From assembly GCA_041660045.1 (NCBI GenBank), contig JBAZXA010000001.1, positions 248,001-312,000 of the forward strand: a stretch of 64,000 nucleotides of DNA. Reading direction: 5' to 3'. The number at the start of each line of letters is the position of its first letter. Position 1 is the first letter of the stretch. The notes below the pieces were generated by a model. That model saw only the letters and a program-made list of their open reading frames with translations. It searched no databases and was not told the origin of the DNA. Shown here piece after piece: positions 8,814 through 17,739 of this stretch. Source of the DNA: WM-3-3 sp041660045 (GTDB lineage Bacteria; Pseudomonadota; Gammaproteobacteria; Methylococcales; Methylomonadaceae). A program made the translations under genes and the position numbers.

Positions 8814-9533
8814 ATGTGTTTTAGTGCCAACATGTCACTAGAAATGGGAATAGCTGGGTTTGTTGCATCGGCGATTACTTTTGTTGATCAGCAAGAACCC
8901 TTTTGGGTACGTGTGGCGCGTGCCTATGCCATTTTCCATTTCTCTTTAATGGAGCTTATTCAATATTTTGCTTATCCTGTCGTTGATCAATGCGGTTATG
9001 GAACCAATCTATTGTTGAGTGAGCTCTCGACTTATCATATAAAATTACAAGCGTTAGCCATTATGCCAGCGCTAGCTACTTATTCTTCCGATCCTACAGC
9101 GTTGAAGAAGGCTGCCCAGTTAGGCCTGGCCTTAAGCGGGACATTTATATTGTTTGGCTTATTGCCCAGTAATTTGCAATTATATGATGCTAATCCTAAT
9201 TTTATCGGTGATATGGTGGCATGCATGCGCAAAGGGGTATATCACATAGCGTATTCAATATCGAGTGCTTTTGGCTCGGTAGTAACACATGGATCATTAT
9301 TTGGTTTGGCCTTTAGCGCTTTTCTTTGGAAAAATAATAAAAGAATGGGTATATACCATTTGCTAATGTCAATTTTTACACTGTTTGTTCCGCAATGGTT
9401 TTTTGGTGTAACGACTGGGGAAGCGGCAGCTATCTATTGTTTTTATTCCATACTTATTACAGCTAGTTTTATGCCCTATTTTAAAAAGTTTTTTAAAGCG
9501 AAAAATGAAGTACAAACCTATGAGCTCTGTTGA
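8814..9533 (+). CDS. Multi-spanning membrane protein, DUF5765-like
   Basis: The 239-residue protein begins MCFSANMSLEMGIAG and has about seven hydrophobic segments. The N-terminal MCFSA and the segment FSLMELIQYFAYPVVDQC resemble, from memory, the DUF5765 membrane family of unknown function. The conserved Cys, Glu and His/Asp residues lie near the membrane faces. AAGG sits 6 nt before the ATG at 8814. It has its own terminator upstream and the carA leader downstream, so it appears to be monocistronic. No function is inferred. Confidence 0.75.
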   Translation: MCFSANMSLEMGIAGFVASAITFVDQQEPFWVRVARAYAIFHFSLMELIQYFAYPVVDQCGYGTNLLLSELSTYHIKLQALAIMPALATYSSDPTALKKAAQLGLALSGTFILFGLLPSNLQLYDANPNFIGDMVACMRKGVYHIAYSISSAFGSVVTHGSLFGLAFSAFLWKNNKRMGIYHLLMSIFTLFVPQWFFGVTTGEAAAIYCFYSILITASFMPYFKKFFKAKNEVQTYELC

Positions 9534-9586
9534 GCGCGCAATATTATAGGTTTGAGTCGTTTTTATAAAATTTTTAATGCTCTGGC

Positions 9587-9595
9587 TGATATAAT
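9587..9595 (+). promoter_or_regulatory. Candidate extended -10 promoter of carAB
   Basis: TGATATAAT is a TG-N-TATAAT extended -10 box. No consensus -35 lies 17 nt before it, as is common for extended -10 promoters. Transcription would begin near 9602 and give an 85-nt carA leader. Confidence 0.5.
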
Positions 9596-9632
9596 TCCGT
9601 AAAATTAAAGAAATTAATTGATTGTTATTTAG

Positions 9633-9666
9633 AACGGGATCGGTCGCAAGACCTATCCCGTTTTCT
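9633..9666 (+). promoter_or_regulatory. Terminator-like hairpin in carA leader (possible attenuator)
   Basis: AACGGGAT-C-GGTC pairs with GACC-T-ATCCCGTT around a GCAA tetraloop and is followed by TTTTC. It lies between the candidate promoter at 9587 and the carA ribosome-binding site at 9675, 24 nt before the start codon. If it terminates transcription it would sit in the right place to attenuate carAB. Alternatively it is the terminator of the 8814-9533 gene. Confidence 0.5.
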
Positions 9667-9686
9667 GCATCTTTAGGTGGCAAATC

Positions 9687-10817
9687 TTGAATAAACCCGC
9701 ATTACTGGTATTAGAGGATGGGACAGTTTTTAATGGATTATCAATAGGTGCCGAAGGCTGTTCCGCAGGTGAAGTCGTATTTAATACTGCTATGACAGGC
9801 TACCAGGAGATTTTGACTGATCCCTCTTATGCTAAACAAATTGTCACCTTAACCTACCCACACATAGGCAATGTTGGAACAAATGATGAGGACTGTGAGT
9901 CTGCAGGGGTGTTTGTCAGTGGTTTGGTGATCCGAGACTTGCCGCGCTTAGCGAGTAGTTGGCGCAGTCAAAAATCATTACCTGAATTTCTTCAGGAAAA
10001 TAACATAGTCGCCATTGCTGAAATTGATACACGAAAATTAACCCGGATATTACGGGCTAAAGGTACCCAGCATGGTTGTATTATCGCTGGGGAAAACTTA
10101 GATCCAAGCTTGGCAAAAACGGCTATTGAAGCATTCCCTGGTTTAAAAGGGCTGGATCTGGCCCGGCAAGTGACTGTTTCTGAAGTTTATGAATGGGCCG
10201 AAGATATTTGGAATTTACAAACTGGCTACCAAACAGTCAACAAAAGTGATTACTTTGTCGTAGCGTATGATTTTGGTATTAAGCGCAATATTCTCAGGCT
10301 ACTGGTCAATCGTGGTTGTAAAGTGACTGTTGTTCCCGCGACAACACCGGCTGAAACGGTATTAGCGATGCAACCTGATGGTGTTTTCTTATCCAATGGC
10401 CCTGGAGACCCAGAACCCTGCACTTATGCGATAGAAGCCATCAAGGTTTTTTTAGCGCGCAAAATTCCGGTATTTGGTATTTGCCTAGGTCATCAACTTT
10501 TGGCGCTGGCAAGTGGTGCCAAAACGGAAAAAATGAAGTTTGGCCACCATGGCGCCAATCACCCCGTTCAAGAAAAAATCTCTGGACGCGTGATAATCAG
10601 CAGCCAAAACCATGGTTTTGCCGTAGATGAGGCCAGTCTTCCAGCTAATTTAATCGCGACACACCATTCCCTATTCGATGGTAGCTTACAAGGCATCGCG
10701 CGGACAGATTGCCCAGCGATGAGTTTCCAGGGACATCCTGAAGGCAATCCTGGGCCGCATGACGTTGAACCGTTATTTGACAATTTCATAAAAATGATGG
10801 CTGTTACCGGTCGCTAA
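9687..10817 (+). CDS. carA: Carbamoyl-phosphate synthase small subunit (glutaminase)
   Basis: CarA hydrolyses glutamine and passes ammonia to CarB for carbamoyl phosphate, the precursor of pyrimidines and arginine. The 376 residues match the family length. The N-terminal domain carries FNTAMTGYQEILTDPSY. The C-terminal class I amidotransferase domain has SNGPGDP, the catalytic Cys near residue 266 in FGICLGHQ, and the His/Glu of FQGHPEG. The start is TTG at 9687: AGGTGG lies 6 nt upstream and the reading MNKPALLVLEDGT fits the family. carB follows after 21 nt. The leader has a hairpin that could attenuate expression. Confidence 0.97.
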   Translation: MNKPALLVLEDGTVFNGLSIGAEGCSAGEVVFNTAMTGYQEILTDPSYAKQIVTLTYPHIGNVGTNDEDCESAGVFVSGLVIRDLPRLASSWRSQKSLPEFLQENNIVAIAEIDTRKLTRILRAKGTQHGCIIAGENLDPSLAKTAIEAFPGLKGLDLARQVTVSEVYEWAEDIWNLQTGYQTVNKSDYFVVAYDFGIKRNILRLLVNRGCKVTVVPATTPAETVLAMQPDGVFLSNGPGDPEPCTYAIEAIKVFLARKIPVFGICLGHQLLALASGAKTEKMKFGHHGANHPVQEKISGRVIISSQNHGFAVDEASLPANLIATHHSLFDGSLQGIARTDCPAMSFQGHPEGNPGPHDVEPLFDNFIKMMAVTGR

Positions 10818-10838
10818 ATTTGCTAAATAATTACTAAC

Positions 10839-13800
10839 ATGCCAAAAAGAACCGACATTAAATCAATTTTACTTCTTGGGGCAGGCCCCATAGTAATTGG
10901 ACAAGCTTGTGAATTTGACTATTCCGGTACTCAAGCCTGTAAAGCCTTGCGTGAAGAGGGTTACCGCGTTATTTTGGTTAACTCAAATCCAGCCACAATT
11001 ATGACAGACCCTGATATGGCGGATGCTGTTTATATAGAACCTATTGATTGGCAAACCGTTGAAAAAATTATAGAAATTGAGCGTCCTGATGCAATTTTAC
11101 CAACGATGGGTGGGCAAACCGCATTAAATTGTGCGCTAGCATTGGATAAACATGGCGTGCTGGAAAAATATTCTGTTGAAATGATAGGTGCAAGTAAAGA
11201 TGCTATCAACAAAGCCGAAGACCGTGAGCTTTTTAATCAGGCTATGCGAAAAATTGGTTTTGAAGTTGCTCGTTCAAAAATTGCCCATTCACTTGAAGAA
11301 GCCCTGTCTGCACAAGAAGAAGTGGGTTACCCTACGGTTATCCGGCCATCCTTCACGATGGGTGGTAGTGGTGGGGGTATTGCTTACAATCGTGAAGAGT
11401 TCATTGCCATTTGTGAACGCGGTTTGGAATTATCACCCACCAAAGAATTGTTAGTTGAAGAATCGGTCTTGGGTTGGAAAGAATTTGAAATGGAAGTGGT
11501 GCGTGATTCCAAGGATAATTGCATCATTGTTTGCGCGATTGAAAATTTTGACCCAATGGGCGTACACACTGGTGATTCAATTACTGTTGCGCCTGCCCAA
11601 ACCTTAACGGATAAAGAATACCAAATTTTACGCAATGTCTCTATTGCAGTATTGCGGGAAATTGGGGTTGATACTGGCGGTTCCAATGTTCAGGTTGCGA
11701 TTAACCCGGTCGATGGGCGTCTTATTGTGATTGAGATGAACCCGCGTGTTTCAAGGTCTTCTGCGTTGGCTTCTAAAGCAACAGGGTTTCCTATCGCTAA
11801 AGTGGCGGCAAAGTTAGCGGTCGGTTATACCTTAGACGAGTTAAAAAATGAAATTACTGGGGGGGCGACGCCCGCATCTTTTGAGCCGTCAATTGACTAT
11901 GTGGTCACCAAAGTGCCGCGTTTTACCTTTGAAAAATTTCCACAAGCTGATGACCGTTTAACAACCCAAATGAAATCAGTGGGTGAAGTTATGGCCATAG
12001 GCCGTAATTTTCAGGAATCCTTACAAAAAGCGCTACGCGGTTTAGAAATAGGGATTTGCGGACTCGATGAAATTATCGATTTGCAAACCGATGAGGCGTT
12101 AGAAAAAATTCAACGTGAAATGCGTCATCCAGGCCCTGATCGTTTGCGCTATGTCGCCGATGCTATGCGCAGCGGCATGACGCTTGCTGCAGTGCATGAA
12201 GCCAGTAAAATAGACCCTTGGTTTTTGGAGCAAGTTGAAGATTTAGTCATTACTGAGCAATCGCTGTCGACTAAGACCTTATCAACACTTAAAGAAGGTG
12301 AGCTATACGGGCTTAAACGTAAAGGCTTTGCCGATATGAGGATAGCAAAATTATTAGGCACATCGGAAACTGAAGTCCGAAATGTAAGACATAAGCAAAA
12401 TATTCGGCCGGTATATAAACGGATTGATTCTTGTGCCGCAGAATTTGCATCAGAAACAGCGTATTTATATTCGACCTATGATGAAGAATGCGAGGCTAGG
12501 GTTTCAGATAGGGAAAAAATTATTATTTTAGGTGGGGGTCCTAACCGGATTGGCCAAGGTATCGAATTTGACTATTGCTGTGTACATGCGGCATTGGCAT
12601 TAAGGGAAGATGGTTATGAAACAATAATGATCAATTGCAACCCTGAAACTGTGTCTACTGATTTTGACACCTCAGATCGCTTGTATTTTGAATCGTTAAC
12701 CTTGGAAGATGTGCTTGAAATAGTGCATTTAGAAAAACCAAAAGGCGTAATCGTACAATATGGTGGACAAACCCCGCTAAAATTAGCCCGTGCCCTTGAA
12801 GCCGCAGGCGTGCCAATTATTGGCACATCGCCTGATTCGATCGACTTGGCTGAAGACCGGGAAAGATTCCAAAAACTATTGGAACGCTTAGATTTAAAAC
12901 AGCCGCCTAATGCGACAGCACGGTCGGTGGAACAAGCCATAAATTCAGCCAAAAGTTTAGGTTATCCTTTGGTAGTTCGGCCGTCTTACGTGCTGGGTGG
13001 CCGGGCAATGGAAATTGTCTTTAATGAGGAAGGCTTACAGCGCTATATGAAAGAAGCTGTGAGTGTCTCAAATGACTCGCCTGTCTTACTGGATCGGTTT
13101 TTGGATGATGCGGTTGAAATGGATGTAGATGCCATTTATGATGGCGAAGCTATCTTAATTGGCGGCTTAATGGAACATATTGAGCAAGCAGGTGTCCATT
13201 CTGGGGATTCGGCCTGTTCATTACCGCCATATGAATTACCTATGGAAATGCAAGATAAACTGCGTTTGCAAGTTGCTAAAATGGCTGAAGCTTTAGGTGT
13301 GCGAGGCCTTATGAACACGCAGTTTGCTATACAAGGTAGTGATATTTATGTTTTGGAAGTCAATCCAAGAGCTTCCAGGACGGCACCTTTTGTGTCTAAA
13401 GCTACAGGTTATGCCTTGGCTAAAATTGCAGCGCGTTGTATGGTCGGTAAAACATTGGCACAACAAGGTGTAACAGAAGAGAGAATCCCAAATTATTTTT
13501 CTGTTAAGGAAGCTGTTTTTCCCTTTGTTAAGTTTCCAGGTGTTGACCCGTTGTTAGGCCCAGAAATGAAATCTACGGGGGAGGTAATGGGAGTTGGTAA
13601 AACATTCGGTGAAGCCTTTGCCAAGTCGCAAAGGGCAGCTGGGGTAAATTTAAACCAAAGTGGCAAAGTACTGATCAGTATCCGTGATGCAGATAAGGCG
13701 AAAGCCCCTGAAATTGCCCGCATGTTAGTTGAAAAAAAATATCAGATTGTTGCAACTGGTGGCACGGCACGGTTTCTAAAGGATGCCGGTATTTCCTGCG

Positions 13801-14057
13801 AAGTGGTTTATAAAGTTAATGAAGGTAGGCCAAATACCGTTGATATGATTAAAAATGGCCAGATTCAATTGGTGATCAATACAACCGAAGGCAAAAAAGC
13901 CATCTCTGATTCGTTTACTATGCGCCGTGAGGCTCTGCAGCATCGGGTTACCTATTACACCACTATGGCTGGGGCAAAAGCAGCCTGCTATGCACTGGGT
14001 GAATTAAATGCCGGTAATGTCAATTGCTTACAAGATTTACATAAAAGTTTCAGTTAA
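10839..14057 (+). CDS. carB: Carbamoyl-phosphate synthase large subunit
   Basis: CarB uses two ATP, bicarbonate and ammonia to make carbamoyl phosphate. The 1072 residues show the expected internal duplication. The two synthetase halves each begin with a nucleotide-binding stretch (ILLLGAGPIVIGQACEFDY and IILGGGPNRIGQGIEFDY) and each carry an ATP-grasp segment (MNPRVSRSSALASKATG, VNPRASRTAPFVSKATG). The last ~140 residues are the MGS-like allosteric domain (IVATGGTARFL; MIKNGQIQLVINTTEG). The start ATG at 10839 gives MPKRTDIKSILLLGAGP. It is co-transcribed with carA, and greA follows after 60 nt, as in Pseudomonas. Confidence 0.98.
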   Translation: MPKRTDIKSILLLGAGPIVIGQACEFDYSGTQACKALREEGYRVILVNSNPATIMTDPDMADAVYIEPIDWQTVEKIIEIERPDAILPTMGGQTALNCALALDKHGVLEKYSVEMIGASKDAINKAEDRELFNQAMRKIGFEVARSKIAHSLEEALSAQEEVGYPTVIRPSFTMGGSGGGIAYNREEFIAICERGLELSPTKELLVEESVLGWKEFEMEVVRDSKDNCIIVCAIENFDPMGVHTGDSITVAPAQTLTDKEYQILRNVSIAVLREIGVDTGGSNVQVAINPVDGRLIVIEMNPRVSRSSALASKATGFPIAKVAAKLAVGYTLDELKNEITGGATPASFEPSIDYVVTKVPRFTFEKFPQADDRLTTQMKSVGEVMAIGRNFQESLQKALRGLEIGICGLDEIIDLQTDEALEKIQREMRHPGPDRLRYVADAMRSGMTLAAVHEASKIDPWFLEQVEDLVITEQSLSTKTLSTLKEGELYGLKRKGFADMRIAKLLGTSETEVRNVRHKQNIRPVYKRIDSCAAEFASETAYLYSTYDEECEARVSDREKIIILGGGPNRIGQGIEFDYCCVHAALALREDGYETIMINCNPETVSTDFDTSDRLYFESLTLEDVLEIVHLEKPKGVIVQYGGQTPLKLARALEAAGVPIIGTSPDSIDLAEDRERFQKLLERLDLKQPPNATARSVEQAINSAKSLGYPLVVRPSYVLGGRAMEIVFNEEGLQRYMKEAVSVSNDSPVLLDRFLDDAVEMDVDAIYDGEAILIGGLMEHIEQAGVHSGDSACSLPPYELPMEMQDKLRLQVAKMAEALGVRGLMNTQFAIQGSDIYVLEVNPRASRTAPFVSKATGYALAKIAARCMVGKTLAQQGVTEERIPNYFSVKEAVFPFVKFPGVDPLLGPEMKSTGEVMGVGKTFGEAFAKSQRAAGVNLNQSGKVLISIRDADKAKAPEIARMLVEKKYQIVATGGTARFLKDAGISCEVVYKVNEGRPNTVDMIKNGQIQLVINTTEGKKAISDSFTMRREALQHRVTYYTTMAGAKAACYALGELNAGNVNCLQDLHKSFS

Positions 14058-14117
14058 TTTATTACATTAGTTGTGTTTTCCTTCTCAAGGGAAACCCTGT
14101 TTTTGGAGTTGCAGTAG

Positions 14118-14594
14118 ATGAATAAAATACCTCTCACCGTGAAGGGCGCAGAAAAATTGCGTGAGGAGCTAGACGAATTAAAGTCTGTTACTAGACCACG
14201 GATTATTGCGGCGATTGCATCTGCCCGAGAACACGGTGATTTAAAAGAAAATGCCGAATATCATGCTGCCCGTGAGCAACAAAGCTTTGCTGAAGGTCGT
14301 ATAGCTGAAATTGAAAGCAAATTATCAAATGCTCAAATTATAGACATCACGAGATTAGAGCCAAATGGTAAAGTTGTTTTTGGGGCAACGGTAGAAATCG
14401 AGGATATTAAGTCAGAAAAGCGTGTCACGTACCAAATTGTTGGTGAAGATGAGGCCAATATAAAAGAAGGGCGTATTTCTATAGGCTCACCTATCGCCAG
14501 GGCTTTAATCGGTAAAGAAATTGAAGATGTCGTGACGGTTAAAGCGCCTGCTGGAAATTTAGAATATGAAATAATATCGGTGAACTATATTTAA
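14118..14594 (+). CDS. greA: Transcription elongation factor GreA
   Basis: GreA enters the secondary channel of RNA polymerase and stimulates cleavage of backtracked RNA. At 158 residues it has the normal length. The N-terminal coiled coil carries the acidic tip motif HGDLKENAEYHAAREQQ that holds the catalytic Asp/Glu pair, and the C-terminal FKBP-like domain contains KVVFGATVEIEDI and EGRISIGSPIARALIGK. GGAG lies upstream of ATG 14118. The gene follows carB, the conserved order in many gammaproteobacteria. Confidence 0.97.
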   Translation: MNKIPLTVKGAEKLREELDELKSVTRPRIIAAIASAREHGDLKENAEYHAAREQQSFAEGRIAEIESKLSNAQIIDITRLEPNGKVVFGATVEIEDIKSEKRVTYQIVGEDEANIKEGRISIGSPIARALIGKEIEDVVTVKAPAGNLEYEIISVNYI

Positions 14595-14603
14595 AGTTCA
14601 CCG
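14578..14603. terminator. Hairpin between convergent greA and yhbY
   Basis: CGGTGAACT (14578-14586) and AGTTCACCG (14595-14603) form a perfect 9-bp stem that overlaps the greA stop codon. Neither side has a long T-run, so it may be a weak two-way terminator or a 3'-end stabiliser. Confidence 0.45.
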
Positions 14604-14616
14604 GAAACTAGAGCTA

Positions 14617-14889
14617 TTATTTATTTTTATTAGGGTTGGGCCTATAAATGATAGTGATCTGTCCTATAAGTTGAATTAATTCGGACTGGCTATCGGTGCA
14701 AATTTGAGTGCTGATGGCCTTACGTTCGTCCCTTTCTGCACGGATTCTAATCTTGATCAATTCATGGGCGTTAAGGGCAGATTCAATTTCAGCCATAACG
14801 CCAGCCGTCAAGCCAGACTGACCAATCATGACCACGGGTTTTAACTGGTGGGCTTGTTCTTTAAGTTTTTTCTTGTCTGCCGTGTTCAC
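14617..14889 (-). CDS. yhbY: Ribosome assembly RNA-binding protein YhbY (CRM domain)
   Basis: The 90-residue CRM-domain protein associates with pre-50S ribosomes. The family motifs LKEQAHQLKPVVMIGQSGLT and the lysine/arginine patch KIRIRAERDERK are visible. The gene is convergent with greA and divergent from rlmE, as in E. coli and Pseudomonas. The start ATG is at 14889 (MNTADKKKLKE). The length is slightly shorter than the ~97 residues of E. coli. Confidence 0.95.
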   Translation of the reverse strand: MNTADKKKLKEQAHQLKPVVMIGQSGLTAGVMAEIESALNAHELIKIRIRAERDERKAISTQICTDSQSELIQLIGQITIIYRPNPNKNK

Positions 14890-14936
14890 GCCTTAATTTC
14901 CTGAGTAAAACTCACTATTTTACATTAAACAAAAAT

Positions 14937-15554
14937 ATGGCACGAAGTAAAAGTAGCAGCCGCTGGATGGATGAACATTTTAACGACGAATATGTCAAAT
15001 TAGCGCAGGCTAAGGGTTATCGGTCGCGGGCCGTATTTAAATTACAAGAAATACAACAAAAAGACCATATCCTCAAACCCGGAATGAACGTCATAGATTT
15101 AGGTGCGGCGCCTGGCGGTTGGTCGCAACTTGCTCGTGAAATAATCGGAAAAAGTAATAAAATTATAGCATTAGATATTTTAGCGATGGAGCCTATAGAG
15201 GGTGTTGATTTAATCGAAGGTGATTTTAGGGAACAGCTCGTCCTCGACGAATTGCTGGCTTTGCTAAATGGCGCTCCGGTGCATTTAGTGATGTCAGATA
15301 TGGCACCGAATATGAGTGGTAATAAGGCTATCGATCAGCCCAGTTCTATCTATTTAGGCGAACTTGCTTTAGATACCGCAAAATTAGTTTTATCAAAGGG
15401 CGGGACATTTTTAGTCAAGATGTTCCAAGGTGAAGGTTTTGAGCAATATCATCAAAATGTGCAAGATTTTTTTAGTAAAGTGAGCATTAGAAAACCTAAA
15501 GCTTCAAGGCCAAGAAGCAATGAAGTTTATATTTTGGCAAAAGGCTTTAAATAA
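14937..15554 (+). CDS. rlmE: 23S rRNA 2'-O-methyltransferase RlmE (FtsJ/RrmJ)
   Basis: RlmE methylates U2552 of 23S rRNA using SAM during late 50S assembly. The 205 residues match the family. The N-terminal SSSRWMDEHFNDEYVKLAQ is followed by the K of the KDKE tetrad in SRAVFKL, the SAM site IDLGAAPGGWSQ, the Asp of VMSDMAPNMSG, and the Lys of FLVKMFQGEG. It lies just ahead of ftsH, as in E. coli. The start at 14937 has no clear ribosome-binding site but fits the family N-terminus. Confidence 0.96.
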   Translation: MARSKSSSRWMDEHFNDEYVKLAQAKGYRSRAVFKLQEIQQKDHILKPGMNVIDLGAAPGGWSQLAREIIGKSNKIIALDILAMEPIEGVDLIEGDFREQLVLDELLALLNGAPVHLVMSDMAPNMSGNKAIDQPSSIYLGELALDTAKLVLSKGGTFLVKMFQGEGFEQYHQNVQDFFSKVSIRKPKASRPRSNEVYILAKGFK

Positions 15555-15654
15555 TGTTAACTAGGCCATATATTTAAAAGGCTAACATAATAATTCTGAT
15601 ATAATTTAGTCAGTTTTTAAACCGAGTGCCCGTTGTGGGTCGAGGGTGTGTAAA

Positions 15655-17580
15655 TTGAACGATATGATAAAAAACATAATACTTTGGGTGGTCATAGCCA
15701 TAGTTCTGATGGCCGTGTTTAATAACTTTGGCCCACAAAGTGACCACAGTGATTCTTCACTGTCTTATTCCCAATTCATCGCTTCGGTGAAATCGGGTCA
15801 AGTCCAACAAGTTACGATTAATGAAAAGTTTATCAATGGCAAAATGCAAAGTGGCGAAAAGTTTAAGACTTATGCCCCTAATGATTTGCATTTAGTAGAT
15901 GATTTATTAGCCAATGGCGTAGAGATAAAAGCGATACCACCCGAACAGCAACCATTGTTTATGCAGTTATTGGTGTCGTTTGGGCCTATGCTGTTATTAA
16001 TTGCAGTTTGGGTTTTCTTTATGCGCCAAATGCAAGGCGGTGCAGGTGGTGGCCGAGGCGCAATGACCTTCGGCAAAAGCAAAGCAAGGATGCTGGAAGA
16101 AGATCAAATTAAAGTCACATTTGCGGATGTTGCAGGGTGTGACGAAGCTAAAGAAGAAGTTGAGGAAATGGTAGATTTCCTTAAAGACCCATCCAAATAT
16201 CAAAAATTAGGTGGCAAAATCCCGCGTGGTGCGTTGATGATAGGCCCACCTGGTACAGGTAAAACGTTATTGGCCAGAGCTATTGCAGGTGAAGCCAAGG
16301 TGCCTTTTTTTACCATTTCAGGCTCAGATTTTGTTGAGATGTTTGTTGGGGTTGGCGCGTCAAGAGTTCGTGATATGTTTGAACAAGCTAAAAAACATGC
16401 ACCTTGCATCATTTTTATCGACGAAATCGATGCGGTAGGCAGGCAGCGTGGTGCGGGTTTGGGGGGCGGTAATGATGAGCGCGAACAAACCTTAAACCAA
16501 CTTTTAGTGGAAATGGACGGATTTGAAGGTAATGAAGGCATTATTGTCATTGCCGCAACTAACCGGCCCGATGTGTTGGATGCAGCCCTACTAAGGCCAG
16601 GCCGTTTTGATAGGCAGGTTACAGTTGGCCTGCCCGATGTAAAAGGTCGTGAACAAATTTTAAAAGTGCACATGAAAAAAGTGCCTTCGTCAGATGATGT
16701 CGAGATTAAATATATAGCCCAAGGCACACCCGGTTTTTCAGGTGCGGATTTAGCTAATTTAGTCAACGAAGCGGCTTTATTTGCGGCCAGAATGAATAAA
16801 CGCTTAGTCAGCATGCTCGATCTGGAAAAAGCGAAGGACAAATTGATTATGGGCACCGAAAGGCGTTCCATGGTAATGGATGTAAAAGAAAAGAAGATGA
16901 CGGCTTACCATGAAGCTGGCCACGCAATAGTTGGACGTTTAGTACCCGAACATGACCCAGTTTATAAGGTTAGCATCATGCCCCGTGGCAGGGCTTTAGG
17001 TGTGACTATGTTTTTGCCCGAGCGTGACCAATATAGCGCAAGCAAACAAAAATTAGACAGCATGATCTCCAGTTTATACGGCGGACGTATTGCTGAAGAG
17101 ATGATTTTTGGCTGGGAACAAGTCAGTACTGGAGCTTCTAACGATATTGAAAGGGCGACAGAATTAGCTAGAAATATGGTTACTAAATGGGGCTTGTCAC
17201 AGCGTCTTGGGCCTTTGGCTTATAGTGCAGAAGAGGGCGAAGTATTTTTAGGCCGTTCTGTAACCCAACATAAAACAGTCGCTGAAGAAACTTCACACAC
17301 TATTGATGAAGAAATACGCTCTGTTATAGACCGTAATTATGAGCGTGCGGAAAGGTTGCTAAAGGAAAATATCGATATCTTGCATTCAATGGCGGCCGCA
17401 TTGATCAAATACGAAACCATTGATAAATTGCAGATTGAAGATTTAATGTGCCGCCGTCCGGTAAAAGATCCTGAAGGTTGGGATGATACACCGCCTAGCA
17501 GCAATATAAAGGTTGATCCAATCAAAGAAAAAGACGATCTAGCAGATAAGTCCATAGGCGGAACTGCTGAACAAAATTAA
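15655..17580 (+). CDS. ftsH: ATP-dependent zinc metalloprotease FtsH
   Basis: FtsH is a membrane-anchored AAA+ protease that degrades unassembled membrane proteins and regulators such as LpxC and sigma-32. Two transmembrane segments (NIILWVVIAIVLMAVF near the N-terminus and LLVSFGPMLLLIAVWVFFM near residue 110) flank a periplasmic domain. The AAA domain has Walker A GPPGTGKT near residue 195, IDEIDAVG, and the second region of homology ATNRPDVLDAALLRPGRFDR. The zinc site HEAGH is near residue 420. GAGGG lies 8 nt before TTG 15655 (LNDMIKN...), better than the GTG at 15646 that overlaps it; ATG 15664 is also possible. It gives 641 residues. A strong terminator follows where folP usually begins. 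Confidence 0.96.
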   Translation: MNDMIKNIILWVVIAIVLMAVFNNFGPQSDHSDSSLSYSQFIASVKSGQVQQVTINEKFINGKMQSGEKFKTYAPNDLHLVDDLLANGVEIKAIPPEQQPLFMQLLVSFGPMLLLIAVWVFFMRQMQGGAGGGRGAMTFGKSKARMLEEDQIKVTFADVAGCDEAKEEVEEMVDFLKDPSKYQKLGGKIPRGALMIGPPGTGKTLLARAIAGEAKVPFFTISGSDFVEMFVGVGASRVRDMFEQAKKHAPCIIFIDEIDAVGRQRGAGLGGGNDEREQTLNQLLVEMDGFEGNEGIIVIAATNRPDVLDAALLRPGRFDRQVTVGLPDVKGREQILKVHMKKVPSSDDVEIKYIAQGTPGFSGADLANLVNEAALFAARMNKRLVSMLDLEKAKDKLIMGTERRSMVMDVKEKKMTAYHEAGHAIVGRLVPEHDPVYKVSIMPRGRALGVTMFLPERDQYSASKQKLDSMISSLYGGRIAEEMIFGWEQVSTGASNDIERATELARNMVTKWGLSQRLGPLAYSAEEGEVFLGRSVTQHKTVAEETSHTIDEEIRSVIDRNYERAERLLKENIDILHSMAAALIKYETIDKLQIEDLMCRRPVKDPEGWDDTPPSSNIKVDPIKEKDDLADKSIGGTAEQN

Positions 17581-17600
17581 AATATACGAATCCACTCCAG

Positions 17601-17634
17601 AAAGGAGAGGCTATTTATAGCCTCTCCTTTTTTT
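17601..17634 (+). terminator. Strong rho-independent terminator after ftsH
   Basis: AAAGGAGAGGCTA and TAGCCTCTCCTTT form a 13-bp perfect stem with a TTTA loop, followed by four more T. It separates ftsH from glmM, so glmM needs its own promoter. Confidence 0.95.
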
Positions 17635-17739
17635 ATGCGTTTTTCTGTAAGTCACCTGTGAAAATCATTAATCTCAACTAAATTTAACCAATAGTGAGTT
17701 AACTTAAATCATTTTGACCAAACTTATTGGATAGGAAAC

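Noticed and set aside
16200..16871. 223-codon minus-strand frame
   Set aside because: Antisense to the conserved ATPase domain of ftsH, with Ser/Pro-rich composition typical of reverse-strand frames.
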